Under the pieces are notes generated by a model. It made no database searches, was not told the DNA's origin, and saw only the letters and a list, made by a program, of their open reading frames with translations. Shown here in pieces: positions 1 to 8,135 of a stretch of 64,000 nt of DNA (the first letter of the stretch is position 1; each line of letters opens with the position of its first letter). This DNA is from Flavobacteriaceae bacterium PS02338 (lineage in GTDB: Bacteria > Bacteroidota > Bacteroidia > Sphingobacteriales > Sphingobacteriaceae): NCBI GenBank assembly GCA_029959615.1, contig JASCOD010000008.1, positions 233,795 through 297,794 on the forward strand. Reading direction: 5' to 3'. The position numbers and the translations under genes were made by a program.

Positions 1-85
1 GGATGAAGTCGTTTTAGCGGGTAACCAATTAAGTATACTTCGAAAAAAACTGGTATTAAAGTTAAAAAACCTATACATCAAATAA
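1..85 (+). CDS. C-terminal end of an upstream gene (partial)
   Basis: An open frame runs from base 2 to a TAA at 83-85 and encodes 27 residues ending in LKNLYIK. The TTG start proposed for the following ABC ATPase lies one base after this stop, so the two genes are probably co-transcribed. Too little is present to name the product. That it is the end of a real gene is inferred from the open frame and the tight spacing. Confidence 0.45.
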   Translation, partial: DEVVLAGNQLSILRKKLVLKLKNLYIK

Positions 86-86
86 A

Positions 87-794
87 TTGAGCGTAATTGT
101 AAGAAATCTAGCCAAACATTATGGCGAACATAAAGCAGTAAATCAGATTAGTTTCGAGGCGAAGCCAGGACGTATATTGGGTTTTTTGGGCCCGAATGGC
201 GCCGGTAAATCTACCACTATGAAAATGCTTACTGGGTATTTGCAGCCTACTTCTGGCGAAGCCGAAATAGTGGGTAAGAACATTGAGACAGCGCCTTTGG
301 AGATTAAAAAACTGATAGGTTACCTGCCAGAAAATACACCTTTGTATGTGGAGATGTATGTGAAGGAATTTCTTGGCTTCGTGGCAGAAACTTACGGATT
401 GAAAAATAAATCCCAAAGAGTGGAAGAGGTGATTAAATTGGTTGGGTTAACACAAGAGCAACACAAGAAAATTAGCATGTTATCTAAGGGGTACAAGCAA
501 AGGGTGGGACTCGCTCAAGCTATCATCCATCAGCCGCAGGTATTGATCTTAGATGAGCCAACATCGGGTTTGGATCCTAATCAGTTATCCGATATTAGGA
601 CTTTGATTAAGAATTTAGGAAGTGACAGAACTGTAATTATTTCTACTCATATTATGCAAGAAGTAGAGGCGCTTTGCGACGATGTCATAATCATTAACAA
701 AGGGAGTTTGGTGGCAAACTCTTCTATCTCTGATCTAAAAAAAGCTCATCCGAATTTATCTTTGGAAGATATTTTTAAAACATTAACACGTTAA
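87..794 (+). CDS. gldA: ABC transporter ATP-binding protein, probable GldA
   Basis: This is the cytoplasmic ATPase of an ABC-2 exporter. It shows Walker A GPNGAGKST (residues 35-43), the signature LSKGYKQRV (about 132-140), Walker B with D-loop VLILDEPTSGLDP (about 152-164) and a switch histidine in ISTHI (about 189). The ATP-binding protein of the gliding/T9SS-associated GldA-GldF-GldG transporter belongs to this subfamily, and gldF and gldG lie on the same strand 11 kb downstream, which supports the name. The start is TTG directly after the preceding stop. At 235 residues it is shorter than the Flavobacterium GldA I remember (about 300). Motifs establish an ABC ATPase; the GldA name is inferred from subfamily and neighbours. 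Confidence 0.72.
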   Translation: MSVIVRNLAKHYGEHKAVNQISFEAKPGRILGFLGPNGAGKSTTMKMLTGYLQPTSGEAEIVGKNIETAPLEIKKLIGYLPENTPLYVEMYVKEFLGFVAETYGLKNKSQRVEEVIKLVGLTQEQHKKISMLSKGYKQRVGLAQAIIHQPQVLILDEPTSGLDPNQLSDIRTLIKNLGSDRTVIISTHIMQEVEALCDDVIIINKGSLVANSSISDLKKAHPNLSLEDIFKTLTR

Positions 795-880
795 ACAACC
801 TTGTTATTATTACTTTGTGAGGAAGCTATTTTACCAGTAGAAATGGACAAAATAGTCTCGACATTAAATCAAAAATCACT

Positions 881-1420
881 ATGAAATATAAGATATTAGC
901 CTTCTTTTTTATATTGACTTTAACTTTTTTCAAAGCGCAATCTCAGCAAGTTCGAATTGGCTTAGCACCAGAAGTTAACCTTCCAACAGGTAATGCTTCT
1001 AGTATAAGTGGCGTTGGATTTGGAGGAGCCTTAAAAGCTGAAATTGCTATTGCAGATAGATACGCCATTACGGCTAATGGAGGTTATAATCTTTTTCTCA
1101 CCAAGAATAAGCTAGGAACCAAATTACCAAATATAGAAGCTGTTCCTGTTAAATTGGGTTTTAAGCATTATCCTAGCCCCGATTTCTATATAGAAGGACA
1201 GGCAGGGGCAGCCTTTCACATTGGAGGAGCTTCAAAAACTTCTTTTGTTTGGTCGCCTGGATTTGGCACTTACATTAAAACGGGAAGCTCAAATAACAAG
1301 CTAGATTTTGGTCTAAGATATGAAGCATGGACCAATACAGGTTACGGAGCTACCTCTACTTTAAAAACTACAAGTTTCGCTTTTATTGGATTAAAGTTAG
1401 GTTATACTTTTGGGTTGTAG
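881..1420 (+). CDS. Secreted outer-membrane beta-barrel protein
   Basis: A 179-residue protein with an N-terminal signal peptide (hydrophobic core about residues 5-18, probable cleavage after SQ). The mature part consists of alternating amphipathic strands rich in Gly and aromatic residues and ends in LGYTFGL, typical of a small barrel inserted in the outer membrane. It resembles the neighbour at 1555 in length and in the ending (SxDFGxRYExW, then GLxxAYxFGL), so the two are probably paralogues. No catalytic motif is visible and the substrate or role is unknown. The ATG lies about 85 bases after gldA. Confidence 0.7.
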   Translation: MKYKILAFFFILTLTFFKAQSQQVRIGLAPEVNLPTGNASSISGVGFGGALKAEIAIADRYAITANGGYNLFLTKNKLGTKLPNIEAVPVKLGFKHYPSPDFYIEGQAGAAFHIGGASKTSFVWSPGFGTYIKTGSSNNKLDFGLRYEAWTNTGYGATSTLKTTSFAFIGLKLGYTFGL

Positions 1421-1491
1421 CTGTTGCAAACAATAAATTAATCTATTGGTTTTCATTTATTTGTAATTTTTTTGATGTTTTGTTGTAACGA

Positions 1492-1517
1492 TTGGCAGTA
1501 TTGTTGTGTCTATGTTG
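1492..1517 (+). promoter_or_regulatory. Putative promoter of the 1555 barrel gene
   Basis: TTGGCAGTATTGTTG followed by TATGTTG fits a Bacteroidota -33 TTG and a weak -7 TAnnTTTG element. The same TTGGCAnTATTGTTG block recurs at 3245 before the related gene at 3312. Inferred from motif and recurrence only. Confidence 0.4.
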
Positions 1518-1554
1518 CAATTATTAAATAATACACAAATTTAAATTACTTAAA

Positions 1555-2088
1555 ATGAAAAAATTATTATTATCATTTGCTCTTGTAGCTGGTTTAGGCT
1601 TGGCTGCTAACGCACAAACTGAAGGCGCTGCTAGAAAATTAAGCATCGGTGCTGAATTTGGCTTCCCAACTGGAGACGGTTCTGAAAACGTTATGATTGT
1701 TGGAGGTTCATTACAATATGAGCACCCTGTTGCTAAGTCTTTTAATTTAACTGGTTCTGCAGGTTACTTGTCTACAATGTTAACTGGTGATGCAAAAACT
1801 GCAGCAAAAGCTTTAGGTATATCTACTAGTTATGGTACTATTCCTGTGAAAGCAGGTGGTAAATATTATTTTGGTGGTAACTTTTACGGTGCTGCTGAGT
1901 TAGGTGCTGCAATTAGCACTGAAACTGGTGGTAGTACAGCATTTGTATACTCTCCAGGAATTGGTGCTTCTTTTTCAGTTGCTCCTAAGTCTAGTTTAGA
2001 TTTTGGTGTACGTTATGAAAATTGGTCTGCTGATGGAGGAACTAGTAGATTTATCGGTCTACGTGCAGCTTATGCATTCGGTTTATAA
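1555..2088 (+). CDS. Secreted outer-membrane beta-barrel protein
   Basis: A 177-residue protein with the signal peptide MKKLLLSFALVAGLGLAANA and likely cleavage before QT. The rest is a series of Gly/Ala-rich beta strands ending in AYAFGL, the terminal-aromatic pattern of small outer-membrane barrels. Its signal peptide is nearly the same as that of the gene at 3312 (KLLL..LAGLGLAANAQ), while the body is closer to the gene at 881. It sits in a row of four such genes on one strand. A strong hairpin follows at 2109. Function unknown. Confidence 0.72.
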   Translation: MKKLLLSFALVAGLGLAANAQTEGAARKLSIGAEFGFPTGDGSENVMIVGGSLQYEHPVAKSFNLTGSAGYLSTMLTGDAKTAAKALGISTSYGTIPVKAGGKYYFGGNFYGAAELGAAISTETGGSTAFVYSPGIGASFSVAPKSSLDFGVRYENWSADGGTSRFIGLRAAYAFGL

Positions 2089-2108
2089 GAAATAAACAAA
2101 GAATATTG

Positions 2109-2140
2109 AAAGCCTTGATTTTAAAAATCAGGGCTTTTAT
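2109..2140 (+). terminator. Rho-independent terminator after the 1555 gene
   Basis: AAGCCTTGATTTT pairs with AAAATCAGGGCTT over a very short loop and is followed by a T-rich run. Confidence 0.75.
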
Positions 2141-2154
2141 ATGCGCTAATTTTG

Positions 2155-2162
2155 TAGTTTTG
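2155..2162 (+). promoter_or_regulatory. -7 element TAGTTTTG before the 2203 gene
   Basis: A perfect TAnnTTTG Bacteroidota -7 box lies 41 bases before the ATG at 2203 and just after the preceding terminator. Confidence 0.5.
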
Positions 2163-2202
2163 CGCCAATTAATTAACAATCAAAAAAAATAATCAAATTA
2201 AA

Positions 2203-2823
2203 ATGAAAAAAATCGTTCTATTATTAACGCTAGCAGCAGGTTTAAGTGTTGCTGTAAACGCTCAAGACAAACCAGTTTCTTTTGGAGTTAAAGCAGGTAT
2301 TGCTTTCCCTAACTTAGTATATTCTGCTTCGGGATTGTCTGCAAGTGCTGACGCTAAAACCTCATTTTATGTTGGAGGTATAGCAGATGTTAAAGTTTCA
2401 CCAATTTTTTCTGTACAACCTGGTTTAACTTTCATGAATAAAGGAACAAAATCTGATGCACTTGATGCAGGAGCTTCTATCAACTTTTCATATTTAGAGC
2501 TTCCTGTAAACTTAATTGCAAATTTTAATGCAGGTCCAGGTAAGTTTTTTATTGGGGCTGGTCCTTATGCTGCTTATGCACTATCGGGTAACTCTAAAGC
2601 TGATGGAGTTAAGGAAGACGCAGAGTTTGGTTCTGGCGAAGAACAGGTTAAAAGAATGGATTTTGGAGTTAACTTTTTAACAGGGTATAAATTGACCAAT
2701 GGATTGAATCTTCATGCTGGATATGGCTTAGGTTTAAATAACTTAAGTAACATTAGTGAAGACGGAATGACCTTAAAAGTTAAAAACAGAGTTTTCTCTG
2801 TTGGTTTAGGTTTCAACTTCTAA
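2203..2823 (+). CDS. PorT-family outer-membrane beta-barrel protein
   Basis: A 206-residue protein with a signal peptide ending in AVNAQ and then an outer-membrane beta-barrel domain of the PorT-like type: FGVKAGIAFP near the start, YLELPVNLIANF and GAGPYAAYA in the middle, DFGVNFLTGYKL later, and a terminal VGLGFNF. It is clearly paralogous to the gene at 3312; the last 45 bases of the two genes, including the stop, are identical, which suggests recent recombination. Members of this large family are usually of unknown function. A terminator follows, inside the 82-nt repeat. Confidence 0.78.
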   Translation: MKKIVLLLTLAAGLSVAVNAQDKPVSFGVKAGIAFPNLVYSASGLSASADAKTSFYVGGIADVKVSPIFSVQPGLTFMNKGTKSDALDAGASINFSYLELPVNLIANFNAGPGKFFIGAGPYAAYALSGNSKADGVKEDAEFGSGEEQVKRMDFGVNFLTGYKLTNGLNLHAGYGLGLNNLSNISEDGMTLKVKNRVFSVGLGFNF

Positions 2824-2874
2824 GAAGAAACAAAATACAGTTTAAGCCTTTCCGATTTTTCGGAAGGGCTTTTT
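2793..2874. repeat. 82-nt direct repeat, left copy
   Basis: This segment covers the last 31 bases of the 2203 gene, its stop and its terminator. It recurs at 11721-11802 with 80 of 82 bases identical. The two copies bracket the second PorT-like gene and the complete toxin island. Confidence 0.9.
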
Positions 2875-2876
2875 AT
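2846..2876 (+). terminator. Rho-independent terminator after the 2203 gene
   Basis: The stem GCCTTTCCG/CGGAAGGGC closes a short loop and is followed by TTTTTATTT. Confidence 0.8.
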
Positions 2877-2881
2877 TTACC

Positions 2882-3067
2882 CTAATTTTTTTTAAGCAGA
2901 TGCGAGTTGGCTGCTGAGGATGATAATTTAAACGTGTAGAATTGGGGGATTAATTTCTTAGCAGGTTCCCGTTTGGAAAACAGTTCGAACATCAACTTTG
3001 GCTGTTGCTGAGATTTAAGCAATTTGATTAATAACAGTTTTAGTAGCGATAGAGTATCGAATAACAT
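2882..3067 (-). CDS. Possible small hypothetical protein
   Basis: An ATG-started frame of 61 residues lies opposite to the barrel genes in the 488-base interval 2824-3311. It is Leu- and Lys-rich with no signal peptide, membrane segment or recognised motif. Apart from this frame I see nothing else coding in the interval. It may be a small conserved protein or simply a chance frame. Confidence 0.25.
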   Translation of the reverse strand: MLFDTLSLLKLLLIKLLKSQQQPKLMFELFSKREPAKKLIPQFYTFKLSSSAANSHLLKKN

Positions 3068-3244
3068 TGTTTTTGTGAATTTAGGTTTTTTTATAATGTT
3101 ATTTTATTGCTTTAATTAAAGCTGGCAAGTGTAGAATTTGCTAGCTTTTTTGTTCTAAAACTTACGTGTTTAGCTGATTTTTTTTGTGTTTTTAATGTGT
3201 TGGTTTTCTTTTTGTTAAGTTTTTTCATTGAAAATGATTAGTAG

Positions 3245-3267
3245 TTGGCAATATTGTTGCTATTGGG
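3245..3267 (+). promoter_or_regulatory. Putative promoter of the 3312 barrel gene
   Basis: TTGGCAATATTGTTG followed by a TATTGGG-like -7 region, matching the block at 1492 before another barrel gene. It argues for the ATG at 3312 rather than the upstream in-frame ATG at 3228, which would lie before the promoter. Confidence 0.4.
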
Positions 3268-3311
3268 ACTGCAATCATTTATCAATACATACATTTAAAT
3301 TAGAAAAACAA

Positions 3312-3989
3312 ATGAAAAAATTATTATTATGCTCAGTATTATTGGCAGGCTTAGGTTTAGCCGCTAATGCTCAAAAAAGTCCTGTCAAAATTGGTGTTAA
3401 GGCGGGAGTTTCTTTCCCAAAAGTTACTTTTTCGGGTGATGAAGGCCAAGAGAGTGCTAAAACTAATACATCATTTTATGTTGGCGGTTTGGTTGATATT
3501 TCTGTAAGTAAAACCTTTTCGGTACAACCAGGATTAACCTTAACAGGTAAAGGTTACAAGTATGAAAGTAGTGGAGCATTTGGAAATATTTCTTATGCTG
3601 ATGCAGGAAAAACGAGTTTGATGTACCTTGAAGTTCCAGTTAATTTGGTAGCTAATTTCGAAATAGGTCCAGGCAAAATTTTTGTAGGTGCGGGTCCTTA
3701 CTATGGATTTGCCATTTCTGGTAAGAGTAAATATTCAACTAGTACTACCGCAAATGGAGTGACTAGTACGGATACTGAAGATGTGGATGTTAAGTTTGGA
3801 TCAAGTGACGAATCTAATTACAAACGTGGAGATTTTGGTTTAAACCTACTAGGAGGTTACCAGTTAAAGAATGGATTTAACATTCACGCAGGTTACGGTT
3901 TGGGTTTAAGTAATATTTCTTCTACCGATGAAGATGGGTACAAGGAAAAAAACAGAGTTTTCTCTGTTGGTTTAGGTTTCAACTTCTAA
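3312..3989 (+). CDS. PorT-family outer-membrane beta-barrel protein
   Basis: A 225-residue protein whose start at 3312 gives a clean signal peptide (MKKLLLCSVLLAGLGLAANA, cleavage before Q). An in-frame ATG at 3228 would add 28 unlikely residues. The mature protein follows the same plan as the 2203 product: GVKAGVSFP, YLEVPVNLVANF, GAGPYYGFA, DFGLNLLGGYQL and a terminal VGLGFNF. A Ser/Thr/Asp-rich loop (about residues 140-165) is longer here. The gene lies inside the direct-repeat-bounded segment just before the toxin island. Function unknown. Confidence 0.77.
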   Translation: MKKLLLCSVLLAGLGLAANAQKSPVKIGVKAGVSFPKVTFSGDEGQESAKTNTSFYVGGLVDISVSKTFSVQPGLTLTGKGYKYESSGAFGNISYADAGKTSLMYLEVPVNLVANFEIGPGKIFVGAGPYYGFAISGKSKYSTSTTANGVTSTDTEDVDVKFGSSDESNYKRGDFGLNLLGGYQLKNGFNIHAGYGLGLSNISSTDEDGYKEKNRVFSVGLGFNF

Positions 3990-4004
3990 GAAAATTTTAT
4001 GCTC

Positions 4005-4046
4005 AAAAAAGCTGACAGATCATGTACTGTCAGCTTTTTTATTTTT
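4005..4046 (+). terminator. Rho-independent terminator after the 3312 gene
   Basis: AAAAAAGCTGACAG pairs with CTGTCAGCTTTTTT around an 8-base loop, followed by more T. It separates the barrel genes from the toxin island. Confidence 0.85.
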
Positions 4047-4211
4047 AGTGTTTTTGTTTTATTTCTAAAATAAGAGCAAAGATTTTGCCTGGAAGTAGCA
4101 TACTAGCAAACCATTACAAAATTGATATACCAACTAATATAGAATACCGAAACCCAAGATCCCACGTCCATCAGCTAGACACAGCAACAACATTACCTAA
4201 CATCACCTACC

Positions 4212-7200
4212 ATGAAAAACATTGACCTGAACCGTGGCCAGCTACATGGCGGAGGCAGCGCTTGGCCCGTCCTGAGGACGCTGCTGGCCCTTTCCATCTT
4301 CCTGTTTTCCCTCTTTCCCCTTTATGCCCAGCAGTACCCCGTAAGGCTGGTACCGGTAGTGGTGCCGCCCTACAGCATGCGGCTTTCGGACTATGCCACC
4401 GGCACGGATACCAAGCTGCAGCTGCAGGTGCTGATGGCCGACCTTAACGAGCCCCAGCACCAGGTGGGCATCCGGTTCTGGCTGGAGGCCGGCCTTAACG
4501 GCGTTCCCTATGCCCAGAGCAGCGACTTTGTGGTTGGCCTCAGTCCCTTCACCCTCTTCCCCGGCAATACGGTTACCCTCGGCAACGTAGAGCTGCGTGC
4601 CCTTTTCGAGCTGCGGAACCTCTCCGGCATCGGCGACCAGGCCTACGCCCGTCCACTTCCCGAGGGGCTCTACAGGTTCTGTTTCCAGGCCTACGACTAC
4701 CAGACCCGCAGGGTACTTTCTGCCAGGTCCTGTGCCGCGGTGTTCCTGGTGCAGTACGATCCGCCCATACTGAACCTCCCCCAGCGTGGGGAGAAGGTAC
4801 AGGCCCCCGCCCCGGGGGGCATACTGTTCCAGTGGATGCCCAGGCAGCTGGCGCCCAACACCCGCTACACCCTTACGCTGAAGGAGCTTTGGGACCCCGG
4901 CCAGGATCCCGTTTCTGGCTTCCTGTCCTCACCACCGCTGTGGCAGCAGGAAAGCTATGCGCCCATGCTGCACTACGGTATGGACAAGCCGCAGCTGGTT
5001 GCCGGCAGGCGCTACGGCTGGCAGGTACAGGCCAGATCCGGTAGCCCCGTAATCGGGGGGAGCCCTACGGAAGACAACGGGGCCTACAAGAACAACGGAC
5101 TGTCGGAGATCTACTGGTTCGACTATGTGGAGAACTGCCGGGTGCCCAGTTTCCCGATGGCCCGCAACAGTGGGACTGGGCGCACCGAGCTGAGCTGGAT
5201 GCCTGCTGGGCAGCCCGTAGGCCAGTTCAGGGTGCAGTACCGCAAACGTGGCAGCGGTGGCGATTGGGTGGCAGAACAGAGCGAACGGTCCAGCTATACC
5301 CTTACCGGCCTTGAGGAGGGTACCGAATACGAATACCGCATCGGTACCGTCTGCGGCAGCGCAACGGGCCTTACCCTGCAGGACAATGGCGGTGACGGTG
5401 CCTACAGCTATACCGCCGTGCAGTATTTTGCCACCGGTGCCAGGGGCGGCCAGAACGGCAGCTACCAGTGCGGTACCATGCCGGTGGTGGACATCGCCAA
5501 CAGGAGGCCGCTGCAGGTACAGCTGGTGGCCAACGAGGTGTTCATGGCGGGCGATTTCCCGGTCACCGTTATCCAGGCCGAAGGCAATAGCGGCAGCTAC
5601 AGCGGCACGGGCTATATCCAGGTTCCCTACCTTGCCGATACGCGTCTGAAGGTGGCATTCAGCAATATCCAGCTCAATACCGACAGGAAGCTGATCGGCG
5701 GTGTAGTGGAGACCACCTATGATATAGAGGAGACGAACGTGGTACAGGCAAGAGAGGTGGCCGGGCTTATAGAGGAGATTATCGGTCTTTTCAGGGATGT
5801 CGCCAAGATCTTGGGAGAGGTAATCAGCAACGGGCGTATGGAGCAGCAGGATTATGATAAGCTGAACAACAGTATTAACAAACTTGGCGAAGAGAACGGC
5901 AGGAACATGGCCGAAGCCGGGAAGCTCGGACTGATCAGCCCGGCACAGGCCAAAGAGATTGCCGAACTGCAGGAGAAGATAGCGGCCAACGCCAAGTCGC
6001 TCAGCTGTGCCGTAGGGGATGGCAAAAAGAAAGGTGCGGCAGATATGGCGGACGACGAGTGTATCGAAAAGGCAAAGGTGCTGAAGGAGGATGTGGAGAG
6101 ACAGGCGCAGCTTACCGGAGAGGTGAATACCAAGTTGGCGGAGGCGCAGAAGAGTCTCGAATGCGACAGCAAACTGAAATTGTTGGCCTCATTGATAAAG
6201 AGCAATGCGGTTGAGCTAAATTTCCTAAAGCTGTTGACAGCCGAGGAACAGCCCAATACCAAGTCTGCGGATGGAAAGTATAGTATAAGGACCTACAGCG
6301 GCACAGGCATCAAAATCGTATTTTATGAGAGTGGATGGCCAGAACAGATAGACCACCTTTTCAGGATAGAACTATCAAAAGCAGGTGCCAGTGATGTGGG
6401 AACAACGGCTTTCTGGCTCTATTTCAACCCCAATGACATTACTTCGGACAAGGTGCCGGTCACGCTGGCACTAAAGGATACGATGCCGCTACCGGGCGAA
6501 AGGAACTACTGCTACCTATCGATGGATGATCTGCCGTACGGAATCTCTGCGCAGGCGGCATTTTCGGATATGGTAGCCCAACAGGTGTTCCTAACGGCGG
6601 AGATTGTTTCCACGGGCGGAGCCCTGAAAGCAGGAAGATTTGCCACCGGCGCTGCCATAGACCTCGGTCTGCAACTCGCCCTTCTCGACATCATCAAGAC
6701 CTCTCTGGGCCAGCGTTTCACCACTACCGACCTTTTGGCCGAGGTGTCATGGCCATCGGTACTTTATGGAGGCCTTACCTACAACAAAAAGATCCCAATT
6801 GTTGTGAACGTATTGGGCAGTTTTACGGTTGGCTTTGCCGATGCGCTTGCCAGGGAAGCTTTTAGGGAAAAGTCTGCCAAAAACCTTAACTTGGCACAAG
6901 CCAGCTATGAAGGATTTAAGCAGGCACTGATAACAGCAGGTATTGAGGCTACACTTAGGCTGGTGAAACTACCAGCTAGGTATAATAGGCAACAGGTTGA
7001 GGATGCGTTTAAGAGGGTTAATCAGGCGGGGAACTTAGTTAGAGATATTGTCACTAAGCGTGTTATTAAAACTGTTCCAAAATGGGATAATAAATTAGGC
7101 AAGCTTTTAGAGTATCCTAAATACAATAATGTGGCTTTAGGTAAAAGTTCAGGAGGGTCTTTAAAGCAGTTTGGAGACGATGTAGGGGCTAATGTTTGGA

Positions 7201-7532
7201 CTTCCGAAACTGATAATGTGTTCACATTAATGTACGATCTTCCAAGTTCATGGACATTTGAACGTTCTATAGTATCTGTTTTTGATGAAACTATTGGTAC
7301 AAACGGGGGCAAAATATTGTTTGATATTTCAGGAGTAAATATACAAAAAGGTATAACAGGAGGAATGATTCATAATCAGAAATTGGTAATGCAGGGTTTT
7401 GTTACAGAATTAGAACTGCAGATGTTGCTTAGAAATAGAGGATGGTATAATAATGTGATCTTCCATGAGGGTGGTAAAGTTTTGTCAAATCAAGAACTTG
7501 TAACAAAGTCATTAAACTTTATTGGTCAGTAA
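4212..7532 (+). CDS. Exported polymorphic toxin, TANFOR/FnIII-type with variable C-terminal tip
   Basis: A 1106-residue protein. A signal peptide (hydrophobic about residues 22-38, cleavage after YAQ) is followed by a region resembling the TANFOR domain of Bacteroidota surface proteins (about 40-300), a fibronectin type III-like domain (about 310-410), a helical Ala/Glu/Lys-rich stretch (about 510-660), a pre-toxin region (about 814-940) and a unique tip (about 940-1106). The DNA is strikingly GC-rich until about base 6960 and then turns AT-rich, exactly where the tip starts. The pre-toxin part recurs twice downstream with other tips. A small gene follows two bases after the stop, as expected for an immunity protein. 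The tip matches no toxin fold I recognise. Toxin function is inferred from this architecture. No T9SS sorting domain is visible, so the export route past the inner membrane is unclear. Confidence 0.75.
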   Translation: MKNIDLNRGQLHGGGSAWPVLRTLLALSIFLFSLFPLYAQQYPVRLVPVVVPPYSMRLSDYATGTDTKLQLQVLMADLNEPQHQVGIRFWLEAGLNGVPYAQSSDFVVGLSPFTLFPGNTVTLGNVELRALFELRNLSGIGDQAYARPLPEGLYRFCFQAYDYQTRRVLSARSCAAVFLVQYDPPILNLPQRGEKVQAPAPGGILFQWMPRQLAPNTRYTLTLKELWDPGQDPVSGFLSSPPLWQQESYAPMLHYGMDKPQLVAGRRYGWQVQARSGSPVIGGSPTEDNGAYKNNGLSEIYWFDYVENCRVPSFPMARNSGTGRTELSWMPAGQPVGQFRVQYRKRGSGGDWVAEQSERSSYTLTGLEEGTEYEYRIGTVCGSATGLTLQDNGGDGAYSYTAVQYFATGARGGQNGSYQCGTMPVVDIANRRPLQVQLVANEVFMAGDFPVTVIQAEGNSGSYSGTGYIQVPYLADTRLKVAFSNIQLNTDRKLIGGVVETTYDIEETNVVQAREVAGLIEEIIGLFRDVAKILGEVISNGRMEQQDYDKLNNSINKLGEENGRNMAEAGKLGLISPAQAKEIAELQEKIAANAKSLSCAVGDGKKKGAADMADDECIEKAKVLKEDVERQAQLTGEVNTKLAEAQKSLECDSKLKLLASLIKSNAVELNFLKLLTAEEQPNTKSADGKYSIRTYSGTGIKIVFYESGWPEQIDHLFRIELSKAGASDVGTTAFWLYFNPNDITSDKVPVTLALKDTMPLPGERNYCYLSMDDLPYGISAQAAFSDMVAQQVFLTAEIVSTGGALKAGRFATGAAIDLGLQLALLDIIKTSLGQRFTTTDLLAEVSWPSVLYGGLTYNKKIPIVVNVLGSFTVGFADALAREAFREKSAKNLNLAQASYEGFKQALITAGIEATLRLVKLPARYNRQQVEDAFKRVNQAGNLVRDIVTKRVIKTVPKWDNKLGKLLEYPKYNNVALGKSSGGSLKQFGDDVGANVWTSETDNVFTLMYDLPSSWTFERSIVSVFDETIGTNGGKILFDISGVNIQKGITGGMIHNQKLVMQGFVTELELQMLLRNRGWYNNVIFHEGGKVLSNQELVTKSLNFIGQ
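6651..7032. repeat. Pre-toxin repeat, copy A (in the full-length toxin gene)
   Basis: Nearly identical DNA recurs at 8142-8470 (copy B) and 9786-10167 (copy C). It encodes the stretch from LDIIKTSLGQRF to EDAFKR. Each copy ends where a different toxin tip begins, giving homology for tip exchange by recombination. Confidence 0.92.
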
Positions 7533-7534
7533 TC

Positions 7535-7867
7535 ATGGATACTATAATTTCTCACATACTCAATAAAAAAATTACAGGACTGTTTCATAATTATATTGAA
7601 ATGTCAATGTCAGTTTTTTTTGAAGACACTACTGAGCTTAAGTTTGTAGAATGTGCTATCGTAATGAATTCTGGAATTGTCGGACATGAAATAACTTTTG
7701 CATCAACTTCGGGTACATTAGGTCTAACTCTCGAGTTAAAAAAATTAGGTCGAGACCCGAATGATTATTTATACTTTATTATGAGTAGAGACATTAAGGA
7801 TTTTAACAATAAAAATGAATTGCTCATTTGTTACAAAAGGATCCAACTACAAAGCTCTCAGCTTTGA
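7535..7867 (+). CDS. Putative immunity protein for the full-length toxin
   Basis: A 110-residue soluble protein with no signal peptide or membrane segment. Its ATG lies two bases after the stop of the toxin gene, and it is AT-rich like the toxin tip. In polymorphic-toxin loci the gene directly after the tip normally encodes the cognate cytoplasmic immunity protein; this is the only basis for the call, since I recognise no family. The next gene, on the other strand, is the broken YoeB-like frame. Confidence 0.55.
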   Translation: MDTIISHILNKKITGLFHNYIEMSMSVFFEDTTELKFVECAIVMNSGIVGHEITFASTSGTLGLTLELKKLGRDPNDYLYFIMSRDIKDFNNKNELLICYKRIQLQSSQL

Positions 7868-7875
7868 AAACTTTT

Positions 7876-8135
7876 TTACTCGTAATGCCCTTTAAGTGAA
7901 GCGATAATTAGCGTATCCTCCGCAATGGTATACACATATCTATGCTCTTGGTTAATTCTGCGAGACCAGTAACCTGCAAGGTCGTATTTTAGGATTTCGG
8001 GCTTGCCGATGCTTTCAAATGGGTTTTCGGTAATGGCATCGGTAAGTTTTTCTATTTTCTTAGGATGGCGGTATTGCCCGTTTTACGCCAAAATTGCAAA
8101 TGCTCATGGGCGGCATCGGTTAATTCTATTTGCAT
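7876..8135 (-). pseudogene. YoeB/Txe-family mRNA endonuclease toxin, frameshifted
   Basis: Read on the minus strand from the ATG at 8135, the frame encodes MQIELTDAAHEHLQFWRK and so on, hits a TAG after about 28 codons, and resumes in the next frame with EKLTDAITENPFESIGKPE, then YDLAGYWSRRINQEHRYVY and a final KGHYE. The whole matches the Txe/YoeB family of ribosome-dependent mRNA interferases; the key Glu (KPE), Arg (SRR) and terminal His-Tyr are present. The length of 260 bases is one short of 87 codons, so a single-base deletion near 8060-8066 explains the break. No YefM/Axe antitoxin gene precedes it; pre-toxin copy B begins within a few bases of its start codon. Confidence 0.82.

Noticed and set aside
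3228..3311. Longer start for the 3312 barrel gene
   Set aside because: The extra 28 residues have no signal character and overlap the putative promoter.
4242..7312. Several long frames on both strands inside the 4212 gene
   Set aside because: They are shadows caused by high GC in the toxin carrier; the main frame has the signal peptide, domains and repeats.
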